A stretch of DNA of 35,865 nt, from assembly GCA_964652155.1 (NCBI GenBank), contig CAZZBK010000048.1:1-35865 (forward strand). Reading direction: 5' to 3'. Of the stretch, positions 24,416 through 31,676 are shown piece by piece. Source of the DNA: CAZZBK01 sp964652155 (GTDB lineage: Bacteria > Planctomycetota > Planctomycetia > Pirellulales > PNKZ01). Below the pieces are notes generated by a model, which was given only the letters and a program-made list of their open reading frames with translations, did not search any database and was not told where the DNA came from. Made by a program: the position numbers and the translations under genes. Numbering within the stretch: position 1 is the first letter of the stretch; each line of letters starts with the position of its first letter.

Positions 24416-26455
24416 ATGCCCACACTCGCTTATCTGGTCACCCGCGAAGGTTCCAAGTGGACGGACGTTTATCGTTTGGTTCCTGGCCAGGTGATTACGA
24501 TCGGCCGCGCGCCGTCGAACCGGATCGCCTTGAAAGACGACCGTTGCAGCCGATTCCATGCCGAGGTGTTTAACCGCGGAGAGCAATGGTTGGTGCGCGA
24601 CTTGGAAAGCCGCAACGGCACGTCGATCGGCGAACGGTTTGTCAAGGGCGAGGCCCCGCTCACGGCTGGCGACATTGTCCGCATCGGCTCCACGCAGTTG
24701 GCTTTCGTGTACGACCTGCAGCAGGCGTTTCCCGACAACAGCTCGGTGCTCAAGTCCACGCTCGACAAGGCCACGGCGGTTGGGTTGCCGAGCGACTCGG
24801 ACATCAGCTCCTATGAGCCCACGACGATCACGCATCGCCGCAAAGAGACGCGCTTCCTGAGCCCTCAACCGCCCGAGACGGCACGCGACCCCAACGAACA
24901 CGAGGGGCAACTGGCCACGCGGCTGCTGCGGCTCGCGTTCGATTTGGCCAAAGCCCCCGACATGCTCACGATGGCCAAGGCCGCCGTCGACGGCGTGATC
25001 GAGAGCGTGCCGGTCGACGCCGTGGCGATCGTGTTGCTGCGCAGCGAATTGTCGTCGGAACCCAAGCTCGACGAGATCACGGCCGCGGCTGGCGACTTGC
25101 ACATCCTCGCCTCGCGCACCACGACCACGCTGGCCTACCATCGCGTCTCGCCGTTCCTGGCGGCCCAGGTGCTCGCCTCGGGCGAGGCGGTCTTGGCGCG
25201 CAACGTCATCGGCGACAGCACGCTGGGTATCCACGACAGCCAAGGTAACTTCACCGTGTCGAGCGTGATCTGCGCGCCGATCCGACGCGGCAAACGCGCC
25301 TACGGCTTGCTCCATTTGTACTCGACCCAGGCCGATCGGGTCCCCAGCCCCGACGACCTCGAATTCACGTTGGCCGTGGCCGACACCGTGGCCGTGGCGC
25401 TCTATAATCTCGACCGGCGACTCGAACTCTCGGAAAATCTCGACTCGATTCGAGACGAGAATTTGCAACTACGCGAGCGGTTGGGGGCCACGAGCGAGAT
25501 CATCGGTCGCAGCCGCGCGATTGCCAGCGTGCAGGAACAAATTGCCCGCGCCGCGCCCACCAATGCCACCGTGCTCATTCGCGGCGAGAGCGGCGTGGGC
25601 AAGGAGCTCGTCGCCCGGGCGGTGCATTTTTCGAGCCCTCGGGCCAAGTGTCCGTTCGTATGTCTGAACTGCGCCGCGCTCAGCGAGAGCCTGCTGGAAA
25701 GCGAGTTGTTCGGACATGAGCGGGGGGCGTTCACGGGCGCGCACGCGCGCAAGATTGGCAAGTTCGAGGCGGCCGACCGTGGCACGCTGATGCTCGACGA
25801 GATTGGCGAGATGAGCCCCTCGATTCAGGCCAAGTTCTTGCGCGTGCTCGAGGGGCACGCCTTCGAGCGGGTCGGCGGCAGCGACGCCGTCAAGGTCGAC
25901 GTGCGGGTGATCGCCGCCACGAATCGCGATCTGGAGGACGAAGTGGCCGAGGGACGCTTCCGCCGCGATCTGTATTTTCGACTGCGCGTGCTCGAAGTCA
26001 TGGTGCCGCCGCTGCGCAAGCGACCCGAGGACGTACCCGAGCTGGCCATGTACTTTTTCGATCGTTTTGTGAAGGAGTCGGGCCGCAAGCTGCGGGGCTT
26101 CACCCCCGCCGCGCTCGAACAGATGCAGCGCTATCGCTGGCCGGGCAATGTGCGCGAGTTGAAAAACGTTGTCGAACGGGCGACCGTGCTGGCCAATCAC
26201 GAGTACATTGACGCCGACGACCTGATGCTCTCGAAGTTGCCGACCACCGGCGACACGCTCGATGTGCCCAGCGTGCAGACCGGCTTTACGCCGTATAGTC
26301 TCGATGAGATGGAGAGCCGCCATATCTTGGCGACCCTGCGCGCCACGGGTTGGAACAAGAGTCAGGCGGCCAGCCTGTTGGGGATCGAACGCTCGACGCT
26401 CGACCGAAAGATCAAGCGTTACAATCTGGTCGAGCCCGCCGCGAAAAAGAATTAA
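24416..26455 (+). CDS. FHA-GAF-sigma54 interaction-Fis transcriptional activator
   Basis: This 679-residue enhancer-binding protein has an N-terminal FHA domain (about 25-97; IGRAPSNRI, CSRFHAEV, SRNGTSIGE), which binds phosphothreonine peptides. A GAF sensor domain follows (about 165-320). The AAA+ domain (about 355-585) has Walker A GESGVGKE (from G390), an intact GAFTGA loop (437-442) that contacts sigma54, and Walker B TLMLDEIGE. A Fis-type helix-turn-helix closes the protein (about 628-670; GWNKSQAASLLGIERSTLDRKIKRY). All parts needed to open a sigma54 promoter are present. Control should come from a phosphorylated partner (Ser/Thr kinase) and perhaps a small ligand. No kinase gene or convincing sigma54 promoter is seen nearby, so its targets are unknown. 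Confidence 0.92.
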   Translation: MPTLAYLVTREGSKWTDVYRLVPGQVITIGRAPSNRIALKDDRCSRFHAEVFNRGEQWLVRDLESRNGTSIGERFVKGEAPLTAGDIVRIGSTQLAFVYDLQQAFPDNSSVLKSTLDKATAVGLPSDSDISSYEPTTITHRRKETRFLSPQPPETARDPNEHEGQLATRLLRLAFDLAKAPDMLTMAKAAVDGVIESVPVDAVAIVLLRSELSSEPKLDEITAAAGDLHILASRTTTTLAYHRVSPFLAAQVLASGEAVLARNVIGDSTLGIHDSQGNFTVSSVICAPIRRGKRAYGLLHLYSTQADRVPSPDDLEFTLAVADTVAVALYNLDRRLELSENLDSIRDENLQLRERLGATSEIIGRSRAIASVQEQIARAAPTNATVLIRGESGVGKELVARAVHFSSPRAKCPFVCLNCAALSESLLESELFGHERGAFTGAHARKIGKFEAADRGTLMLDEIGEMSPSIQAKFLRVLEGHAFERVGGSDAVKVDVRVIAATNRDLEDEVAEGRFRRDLYFRLRVLEVMVPPLRKRPEDVPELAMYFFDRFVKESGRKLRGFTPAALEQMQRYRWPGNVRELKNVVERATVLANHEYIDADDLMLSKLPTTGDTLDVPSVQTGFTPYSLDEMESRHILATLRATGWNKSQAASLLGIERSTLDRKIKRYNLVEPAAKKN

Positions 26456-26508
26456 AATCCCTCGGACTGCCTTCTGCCGCTCTCCCTCTCGCCTGGAAAG
26501 GTCCTGCC

Positions 26509-27612
26509 ATGAAAAATTATCGCGTTGGTGTCATTGGTCGCACGGGGCACGGCAACTACGGCCACGGTCTCGACAGCGTGTGGAGCGAGTTTCCCAACAT
26601 TCAAGTCGTGGGGGTGGCCGACGACGACAAGGCCGGCCTCGCGGCGGCGGCCAAACGGCTCAAGGTCGACCAAGCCTATGTCGACTACCGCCAGTTGCTC
26701 GACGAGCAAAAGCCCGACATCGTGGCGATTGCCCAGCGCTGGCTCGACAAGCACCATGAGATGGCGCTCGAGTGTGCCCGCCGCGGCATCCACATGTTCA
26801 TGGAGAAACCGTTCTGCCGCTCGTTGGAAGAAGCGGACGAGATTGTCGCGGCCTGCGAGAAGAATCACACCAAGTTGTGCCTCGCCCATCAGACGCATTA
26901 CAGCCCGAAGCTCAAGGTGGTGCAGGACCTCATTGCGGCGGGCAAGATCGGCAAGGTGCTGGAGTATCGCGGCCGGGGCAAAGAAGACCAGCGCGGCGGT
27001 GGCGAGGACCTTTGGGTGCTCGGCTCGCACATCATGGATTTGATCCGCACCTTGGGCGGCGCGCCGCAATGGTGCTTTGCCAATGTAGCTGCCAACGGCA
27101 AGAACGTGACCCAGGCCGACGTCATCGAGGGGAAAGAAGGCATCGGCCCGTTGGCGGGTGACGCGGTGCGGGCCATGTACGGCATGAGCGATGGGAGCAC
27201 GGCGTACTTTAGTTCTGTTCGCGGCACAGGGGGCGGCAAGTCACGCTTCGGTCTGCAAATCTACGGCTCGACCGGAGTCATCGAGATCGTTACCGGTCAC
27301 GTACTGCCGAGCGTCGCGTATCTGGACGACCCGGCCTGGTCGCCGACGCGCTCGGGCAAGGGCTGGCAGAGCGTCAGCAGCGCGGGCATAGGCCAGGCCG
27401 AGCCGATCCCTGAGAAGAGCTTGCATGGCGGCAATATACTGGTGGTTCAGGACCTACTCGCCGCGATCGAAGCGAACCGCCAGCCGTTGTGCGGCATGTA
27501 CGAGGGACGCGGCACGGTCGAGATGATCTCGGCCGTGTTCGAGTCGCATCGGCAAGGCAAGCCGGTGGCGATGCCGCTCGTGAATCGGAAGAATCCGCTA
27601 TCGATGCTGTAG
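26509..27612 (+). CDS. Gfo/Idh/MocA-family oxidoreductase
   Basis: This 367-residue protein starts at ATG 26509; an upstream in-frame extension overlaps the activator gene and is rejected. The N-terminal Rossmann fold has VGVIGRTGHGNYGHG, an odd variant of G-x-G-x-x-G with extra His and Asn. VADDDKA and the family's MEKPF lie near residue 100. The C-terminal Gfo/Idh domain carries HIMDLIRTLGG. This large family oxidises or reduces sugars and inositol derivatives with NAD(P); planctomycetes hold dozens. It lacks a Tat-type signal, so it is cytoplasmic. It follows the sigma54 activator gene by 53 bases and is immediately followed by the repeat that borders the BrnTA cassette. Confidence 0.87.
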   Translation: MKNYRVGVIGRTGHGNYGHGLDSVWSEFPNIQVVGVADDDKAGLAAAAKRLKVDQAYVDYRQLLDEQKPDIVAIAQRWLDKHHEMALECARRGIHMFMEKPFCRSLEEADEIVAACEKNHTKLCLAHQTHYSPKLKVVQDLIAAGKIGKVLEYRGRGKEDQRGGGEDLWVLGSHIMDLIRTLGGAPQWCFANVAANGKNVTQADVIEGKEGIGPLAGDAVRAMYGMSDGSTAYFSSVRGTGGGKSRFGLQIYGSTGVIEIVTGHVLPSVAYLDDPAWSPTRSGKGWQSVSSAGIGQAEPIPEKSLHGGNILVVQDLLAAIEANRQPLCGMYEGRGTVEMISAVFESHRQGKPVAMPLVNRKNPLSML

Positions 27613-27617
27613 GGGGA

Positions 27618-27643
27618 GGTTCTCTGTTCTCGGTTCTCAGTTA
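27618..27643 (+). repeat. TTYTCRG heptamer repeat, copy 2 (left flank of BrnTA)
   Basis: The heptamer period TTCTCTG, TTCTCGG, TTCTCAG starts six bases after the stop of the oxidoreductase gene. It is in inverted orientation relative to the copy at 28421-28450. Confidence 0.65.
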
Positions 27644-27644
27644 T

Positions 27645-27671
27645 TTAGCCGCGACGCGCCAGCGGAGCGCG
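27645..27671 (+). repeat. TTAGCCGC...AGCGGAGCGCG repeat, left copy
   Basis: This 27-base segment begins TTAGCCGC and ends AGCGGAGCGCG. The reverse complement of 28374-28400 has the same two ends (8 and 11 identical bases) and a shifted middle. Together with the heptamer copies it forms inverted flanks around brnTA. Confidence 0.65.
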
Positions 27672-27710
27672 TGACCATGAGCGGGCCTATCACTCTCCAC
27701 CGATCATTTG

Positions 27711-27739
27711 TTTTCATTCGAGAGTTTTCAGGGTAGAAT
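27711..27739 (+). promoter_or_regulatory. Probable brnTA promoter with possible operator
   Basis: TTTTCA (27711-27716, 4/6 to the -35) and TAGAAT (27734-27739, 5/6 to the -10) are 17 bases apart and 41 bases before the brnT ATG. CATTC (27715-27719) and GAATG (27736-27740) form an inverted repeat across the promoter. That is a plausible site for autorepression by BrnA, as known for this family; the operator is inferred only. Confidence 0.42.
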
Positions 27740-27780
27740 GGATGTGTAGGGACACGAACCGACCGTGATCGGAAATTGCG

Positions 27781-28074
27781 ATGGAGTTCGAGTGGGACGA
27801 AGATAAAGCCGCGTCGAACGAGCGAAAACACGGTGTGTCATTCGCTGAAGCAGCGACGGCTTTTGCAGATCCTCTGGCCGCGATTTTTCCCGACCCAGAT
27901 CATGCCAACGATGAAGTACGAGAAATTCTCGTCGGCTACTCAGAACGTAATCGGCTGTTGATCGTTAGTTTTACAGAACGACCGCCTAACTTGCGAATTA
28001 TTAGCGCCCGAGTTGCCAGCCCGCGCGAACGTCGTAATCACGAAGAGAACCTTCGAAGGAGGGTTGGGTCATGA
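27781..28074 (+). CDS. brnT: BrnT-family ribonuclease toxin (DUF497)
   Basis: This 97-residue protein matches the BrnT type II toxin pattern throughout: FEWDEDKAASNERKHGVSFAEA at the N-terminus (written here as two blocks, FEWDEDKAASNE and RKHGVSFAEA), F-A-D-P near residue 29, a central R-x-x-x-x-G-x-S block, FTER and RIISAR strands, and a closing ERRNHEE helix. BrnT toxins cut RNA with a RelE-like fold and are neutralised by BrnA. Length and residues look intact. Its stop overlaps the brnA start by ATGA. The local base composition is visibly more AT-rich than the neighbours, and inverted repeats frame the pair, which suggests acquisition as a unit. Confidence 0.9.
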   Translation: MEFEWDEDKAASNERKHGVSFAEAATAFADPLAAIFPDPDHANDEVREILVGYSERNRLLIVSFTERPPNLRIISARVASPRERRNHEENLRRRVGS

Positions 28075-28286
28075 GAAAAGACGACTTGCGAGATGAATAC
28101 GAGTTTGACTATCGAAAAGCCAAACCCAATCGATTCGCGGCTGCGCTTCAAAAAGGTGGACGATTGGTGGTGCTAGACCCCGAAGTCGCCGCTGCCTTTC
28201 GCGAGTCGAGCGAAGTCAACGCGGCCTTGCGATCGCTGTTAAAATCGATGCCGACCCGAAGCGATACGCCTCCCACCCCAACCTAA
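28071..28286 (+). CDS. brnA: BrnA-family antitoxin
   Basis: This 71-residue protein is encoded directly after brnT with an ATGA overlap. A strong ribosome site (AAGGAGGG) lies inside the end of brnT, fitting the need for excess antitoxin. The N-terminus is acidic and polar (RKDDLRDEYEFDYRKAKPN). The C-terminal part LDPEVAAAF...VNAALRSLL is the ribbon-helix-helix segment that dimerises and binds DNA in BrnA/CopG-like antitoxins. It would neutralise BrnT and repress the operon. Confidence 0.85.
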   Translation: MRKDDLRDEYEFDYRKAKPNRFAAALQKGGRLVVLDPEVAAAFRESSEVNAALRSLLKSMPTRSDTPPTPT

Positions 28287-28373
28287 ACACACCGTGTTTC
28301 ATTCGCAGCGGATCGCGTAACATCCGTTGTCCGACGAATGATTCGCAGTCTGGCCTGGGTTCGTTCGCGATTA

Positions 28374-28400
28374 CGCGCTCCGCTGCGCGCCAGCGGCTAA
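28374..28400 (-). repeat. TTAGCCGC...AGCGGAGCGCG repeat, right inverted copy
   Basis: On the minus strand this reads TTAGCCGC, a variable middle, then AGCGGAGCGCG. It is the inverted partner of 27645-27671. Confidence 0.65.
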
Positions 28401-28420
28401 CGAAATCGCATCAAATCCCA

Positions 28421-28450
28421 ACCGAAAACTGAGAACTGAAAACCGAAAAC
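28421..28450 (-). repeat. TTYTCRG heptamer repeat, copy 3 (right flank of BrnTA)
   Basis: On the minus strand the units TTTTCGG, TTTTCAG, TTCTCAG, TTTTCGG follow one another with a 7-base period. Orientation is opposite to the left copy at 27618-27643. Confidence 0.7.
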
Positions 28451-28500
28451 CCAACTGCCGTTGACCAAATCCCCTCGCGCGGGCTAGGTTGTGGGGGCTT

Positions 28501-29739
28501 ATGACCATCGTGCTGTTCGAGGATGAGCGCGTCAGCCAATTGCATCCGGCGACCTTGGGTCGCGCGGCACCGATGATTTCGTGCGGTGGCTATCGGCTCG
28601 TCGATCTACTCGGTTCGCTCGGTGAGTCATTGCATCTGCTCGTGCGACCGCATCTGCGGCCGACCCTCGAGACCGATGGCTGGCAGGTCGGCTTGCAGTC
28701 GATTCTCAAAGGGGACTCGATCCTCTTCGTCAACGGTCGCGTGGTCCCCTCGGTCGAGTGCCTGGCGGCGCTTTGCCGCGTTATCGAGCGGGGCGAGCCG
28801 TGCATCGTGCGGCACGGAGGGACGGTGCTCGTCGCGCTGCTCAAGCCCACGCGCGACTTGCCAGCGCTGCCGACTGGTCCCGACGATTGGGGCTTTTTTC
28901 TCGACGCCTGCCAATTACCCTCCGCCGAGTTGGAGCTGCCCCTGCTCGAATATCCGCACGACATCGTGCGCTACAACTTGCAAATCCTGACGGGCAATCT
29001 GACCCATCGGCTGGCGCGGGGCGGATATCGCGAGATTGCCGATGGCGTGTTTGCCGCCGCGGGCGCCAAGTTGGGCCAATACGTCGTCACCGACACGAGC
29101 AAGGGTCCGATCGTGCTCGACGAGAATGCCTCGATCGGACCGTATTGTTTTCTGCGCGGCCCGGCCTACGTGGGGCCCGCCTCGCGCGTGATCGAGTATG
29201 CCGCGATCAAGGACAGTGTCTCGCTCGGCCACACGACCAAGATTGGCGGCGAGGTCGAAGGGTCGGTCATCGAACCGTACACGAACAAGCAGCATCACGG
29301 CTTTTTAGGGCACAGTTACCTCGGTTCTTGGGTCAATTTGGGGGCCGGTACCTGCAATAGCGACTTGAAGAACACCTACGGACAGGTGAATATGGAGTAT
29401 GCCGGTCACAAAGTGCCGACCGGCATGCAATTTGTCGGCTGCATGGTTGGCGATTATGCCAAGACGGCCATTAACACTGGCATTTTCACCGGCAAGGTGA
29501 TGGGCGTGTGCAGCATGGTGTACGGCTTCGTCACGACAAACGTGCCGAGCTTTACGAATTATGCCCGCTCGTTTGGCCAAGTCACCGAAGCGCCGGTCGA
29601 GGTGCTCATCGCGGCGCAGGCGCGGATGTTCGCCCGGCGCAATGTCGAGCAACGCCCGTGCGATGTACAATTACTGCACGACATGTATTCACTCACGGTT
29701 CACGAACGGCACATGGCGGGCGAGCCCCTGTCCCTATAA
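28501..29739 (+). CDS. GlmU-like putative sugar nucleotidyltransferase with left-handed beta-helix
   Basis: This 412-residue protein starts at ATG 28501. The N-terminal half (about 1-190) resembles the putative sugar-nucleotidyltransferase half of GlmU-like proteins (IVLFEDERVSQLHPATLGRA), but it lacks the canonical G-x-G-T-R-M-x-P-K loop. The C-terminal half (about 195-375) is a left-handed beta-helix of hexapeptide repeats, with LDENASIGPYCFLRGPAYVG and GEVEGSVIEPYTNKQHHGFLGHSYLGSWVNLGAGT (shown here as family blocks GEVEGSVIEPYTNKQHHG and FLGHSYLGSWVNLGAGT). The last block is close to GlmU acetyltransferase sites, including the H-x-x-F-L-G-H-S-Y and N-L-G-A-G-T blocks. It probably makes or modifies a nucleotide sugar, but the reaction is not certain. 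metF follows after 22 bases. Confidence 0.78.
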   Translation: MTIVLFEDERVSQLHPATLGRAAPMISCGGYRLVDLLGSLGESLHLLVRPHLRPTLETDGWQVGLQSILKGDSILFVNGRVVPSVECLAALCRVIERGEPCIVRHGGTVLVALLKPTRDLPALPTGPDDWGFFLDACQLPSAELELPLLEYPHDIVRYNLQILTGNLTHRLARGGYREIADGVFAAAGAKLGQYVVTDTSKGPIVLDENASIGPYCFLRGPAYVGPASRVIEYAAIKDSVSLGHTTKIGGEVEGSVIEPYTNKQHHGFLGHSYLGSWVNLGAGTCNSDLKNTYGQVNMEYAGHKVPTGMQFVGCMVGDYAKTAINTGIFTGKVMGVCSMVYGFVTTNVPSFTNYARSFGQVTEAPVEVLIAAQARMFARRNVEQRPCDVQLLHDMYSLTVHERHMAGEPLSL

Positions 29740-29761
29740 CGACGCGCGACAAAGGAAGACG

Positions 29762-30712
29762 ATGCGAGTAGGCGAAGCATATCACCCGGACACGCTGGCA
29801 ATTTCGTTCGAGCTGTTCCCACCCAAGACCGACGCGGCCGAGGCCGAGTTGTTCGTGCAACTTGAGCAGCTCATGCGTTTTCAGCCCGCCTATGTCACGT
29901 GCACTTACGGGGCGGGTGGCTCGACGCAAACCAAGACGCTCGATGTCATCGAGCGGGTGCACCGCGCGTATCAGGTCAGCGTCGCCTCGCATCTGACCTG
30001 TGTCGGTTCGACGCGCGACGACCTGCGTCGCTATTTGACCGAGGCCTGGCAGCGTGGCGTGACGAACATTGTGGCGCTGCGCGGCGATCCGCCCAAGGGA
30101 GCCACGCAGTTCACGGCCGTCGAGGGGGGCTTGCGTTATGCCAACGAACTCGTTGAGCTGATTCGCGGCGAGTTTCCGCAGTTTGGCATCGCCGTGGCAG
30201 GGTACCCCGAGAAGCACGTCGAGGCTCCAAGTCTGACGGTCGATCTGGAGAATTTGTGCCGCAAGGTAAATAGCGGCGCGGACGTGGTGCTCACGCAGCT
30301 CTTTTATGACAACGTGGATTTTTACGCCTTCCGCAGTCGTTGCGAGCACTTGGGCATTCGGGTGCCGATTGTGCCTGGCGTGCTGCCGGTGACCAATCTG
30401 GCTCAGATTCGCCGTATCACCTCGATGTGCGGCGCGAAGTTGCCGCGAGCATTGATCGCAGCCCTGGAAGCGTGTGGCGACGACACCGAGCGACAGTTTC
30501 AGACGGGGATCGAGTACGCCACGCGACAAGTGCAAGAGTTGATCGACGTTGGCGTGCCGGGCATCCACTTTTACGTGCTCAACAAGTCGGCCGCAACGTC
30601 GCAGGTGCTGCAAAACGTGTCGCTCAAAAAAAAATTCCCGGCCGCGACGCCTGAGCGTCCTAAGTTCTTGAACGCGGCGAGCAACGCCACGTCCCCATCG
30701 CGGGACCGTTAG
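29762..30712 (+). CDS. metF: 5,10-methylenetetrahydrofolate reductase
   Basis: This 316-residue cytoplasmic flavoenzyme reduces methylene-THF to methyl-THF for methionine synthesis. It starts at ATG 29762 behind AAAGGA; the longer frame back to 29561 overlaps the upstream gene. Family blocks are all present: SFELFPPKT with the catalytic Glu, VTCTYGAGGS, SHLTCVGSTRDD, VALRGDPPKG, and GVLPVTN followed by the C-terminal GIHFYVLNKS. The length fits bacterial MetF. It sits 22 bases after the GlmU-like gene and 22 before the EamA transporter gene, so one transcript is likely. Confidence 0.96.
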   Translation: MRVGEAYHPDTLAISFELFPPKTDAAEAELFVQLEQLMRFQPAYVTCTYGAGGSTQTKTLDVIERVHRAYQVSVASHLTCVGSTRDDLRRYLTEAWQRGVTNIVALRGDPPKGATQFTAVEGGLRYANELVELIRGEFPQFGIAVAGYPEKHVEAPSLTVDLENLCRKVNSGADVVLTQLFYDNVDFYAFRSRCEHLGIRVPIVPGVLPVTNLAQIRRITSMCGAKLPRALIAALEACGDDTERQFQTGIEYATRQVQELIDVGVPGIHFYVLNKSAATSQVLQNVSLKKKFPAATPERPKFLNAASNATSPSRDR

Positions 30713-30734
30713 CGCACAACCAACCGGCTCGCTC

Positions 30735-31676
30735 ATGCTCTCTCCCGCGCTCATTGGCACGCTTATCAGCTTGGTCTCGGCGGTGCTTTACACGCTGACC
30801 AACGTCTGCTTGCAGCAGAACGTGCATCACGATCCGATTTGGGCGACGTTTTTCAAAGTGCTGCCGACGGTCTTTGTGGCGCTCGTGGCGATGGCCTTTC
30901 AGCATCGGCGCGGCGTATCGTTTCGCATGTCGCCGAGAGCTTTTTGGCTGATCGTGCTTGCGGGCCTGACGGCCCATTGGGCGGGCAACGTCGTCTATCA
31001 GCTCAGCCTCGGCTTCATCGGGCTCGCTCCGGCCGTGACGCTGGCCTTCGGCTCGCTCATTGCCGCCGGCGCGCTGCAAAGCCGGTACTGGCTCGGCGAG
31101 CGATTCACGCTCGCCTCGGGCGTGGGCATGCTCTGCATGATCGCCGCCATTGGCGTGCTCAGCTTCGGCACCGACGCTCAAGTGGCCGCGCGGACCGTCA
31201 CCTGGGACTTTCACCCCGACTGGCACACCACGCTGGGAATCGCAGGCTCGATTGTCGCGGGGGTGGCGTTCTCGTTCTTGGGCACCACGCTCCGCTGGGC
31301 CAAAGACCAGCAGGTCCCTTCGAGCGTCGCCATCTTGATCATTGGCGTCATCGGCATCGTCACGCTGGGCGCGGGGAGCGTGTGGCGCGTGGGCCTGACG
31401 CAACTCGCCGCGACGCCGCAGAACGACCTGTTCGTGATGCTCGCCGGCGGCATGTTCAACGCCTTGGGCTTCATCTTGCTGGGCAAGGCCTTTGAGTTGG
31501 CACCGGTCGTGCGAGTGAACGCGGCCAACTCGACCCAGACGGCCATGTCGGCGCTGGCCAGCATCGCCTTCTTCGGCCAGTCGCCTTCGGGCAGTGTGTG
31601 GAGCGGCGTGGTCTTAACGTTGCTCGGTTTGTGGTTGATCAACAAGCCAGCCGCTGCGATCGAGGCGGCAACGTGA
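30735..31676 (+). CDS. EamA/DMT-superfamily permease
   Basis: This 313-residue inner-membrane protein has about ten hydrophobic segments arranged as two EamA halves (about 5-143 and 170-305). The first half ends with the usual W-L-G-E-R-F and G-M-L-x-M-I-A-A-I-G-V pattern. The second ends with F-F-G-Q-S-P-S-G-x-V-W-x-G-V-V-L-T-L-L-G-L. Members export amino acids, nucleotides or other small metabolites; the substrate cannot be predicted. The TGA stop overlaps the GTG start of mutY (GTGA), coupling the two. Confidence 0.88.
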   Translation: MLSPALIGTLISLVSAVLYTLTNVCLQQNVHHDPIWATFFKVLPTVFVALVAMAFQHRRGVSFRMSPRAFWLIVLAGLTAHWAGNVVYQLSLGFIGLAPAVTLAFGSLIAAGALQSRYWLGERFTLASGVGMLCMIAAIGVLSFGTDAQVAARTVTWDFHPDWHTTLGIAGSIVAGVAFSFLGTTLRWAKDQQVPSSVAILIIGVIGIVTLGAGSVWRVGLTQLAATPQNDLFVMLAGGMFNALGFILLGKAFELAPVVRVNAANSTQTAMSALASIAFFGQSPSGSVWSGVVLTLLGLWLINKPAAAIEAAT

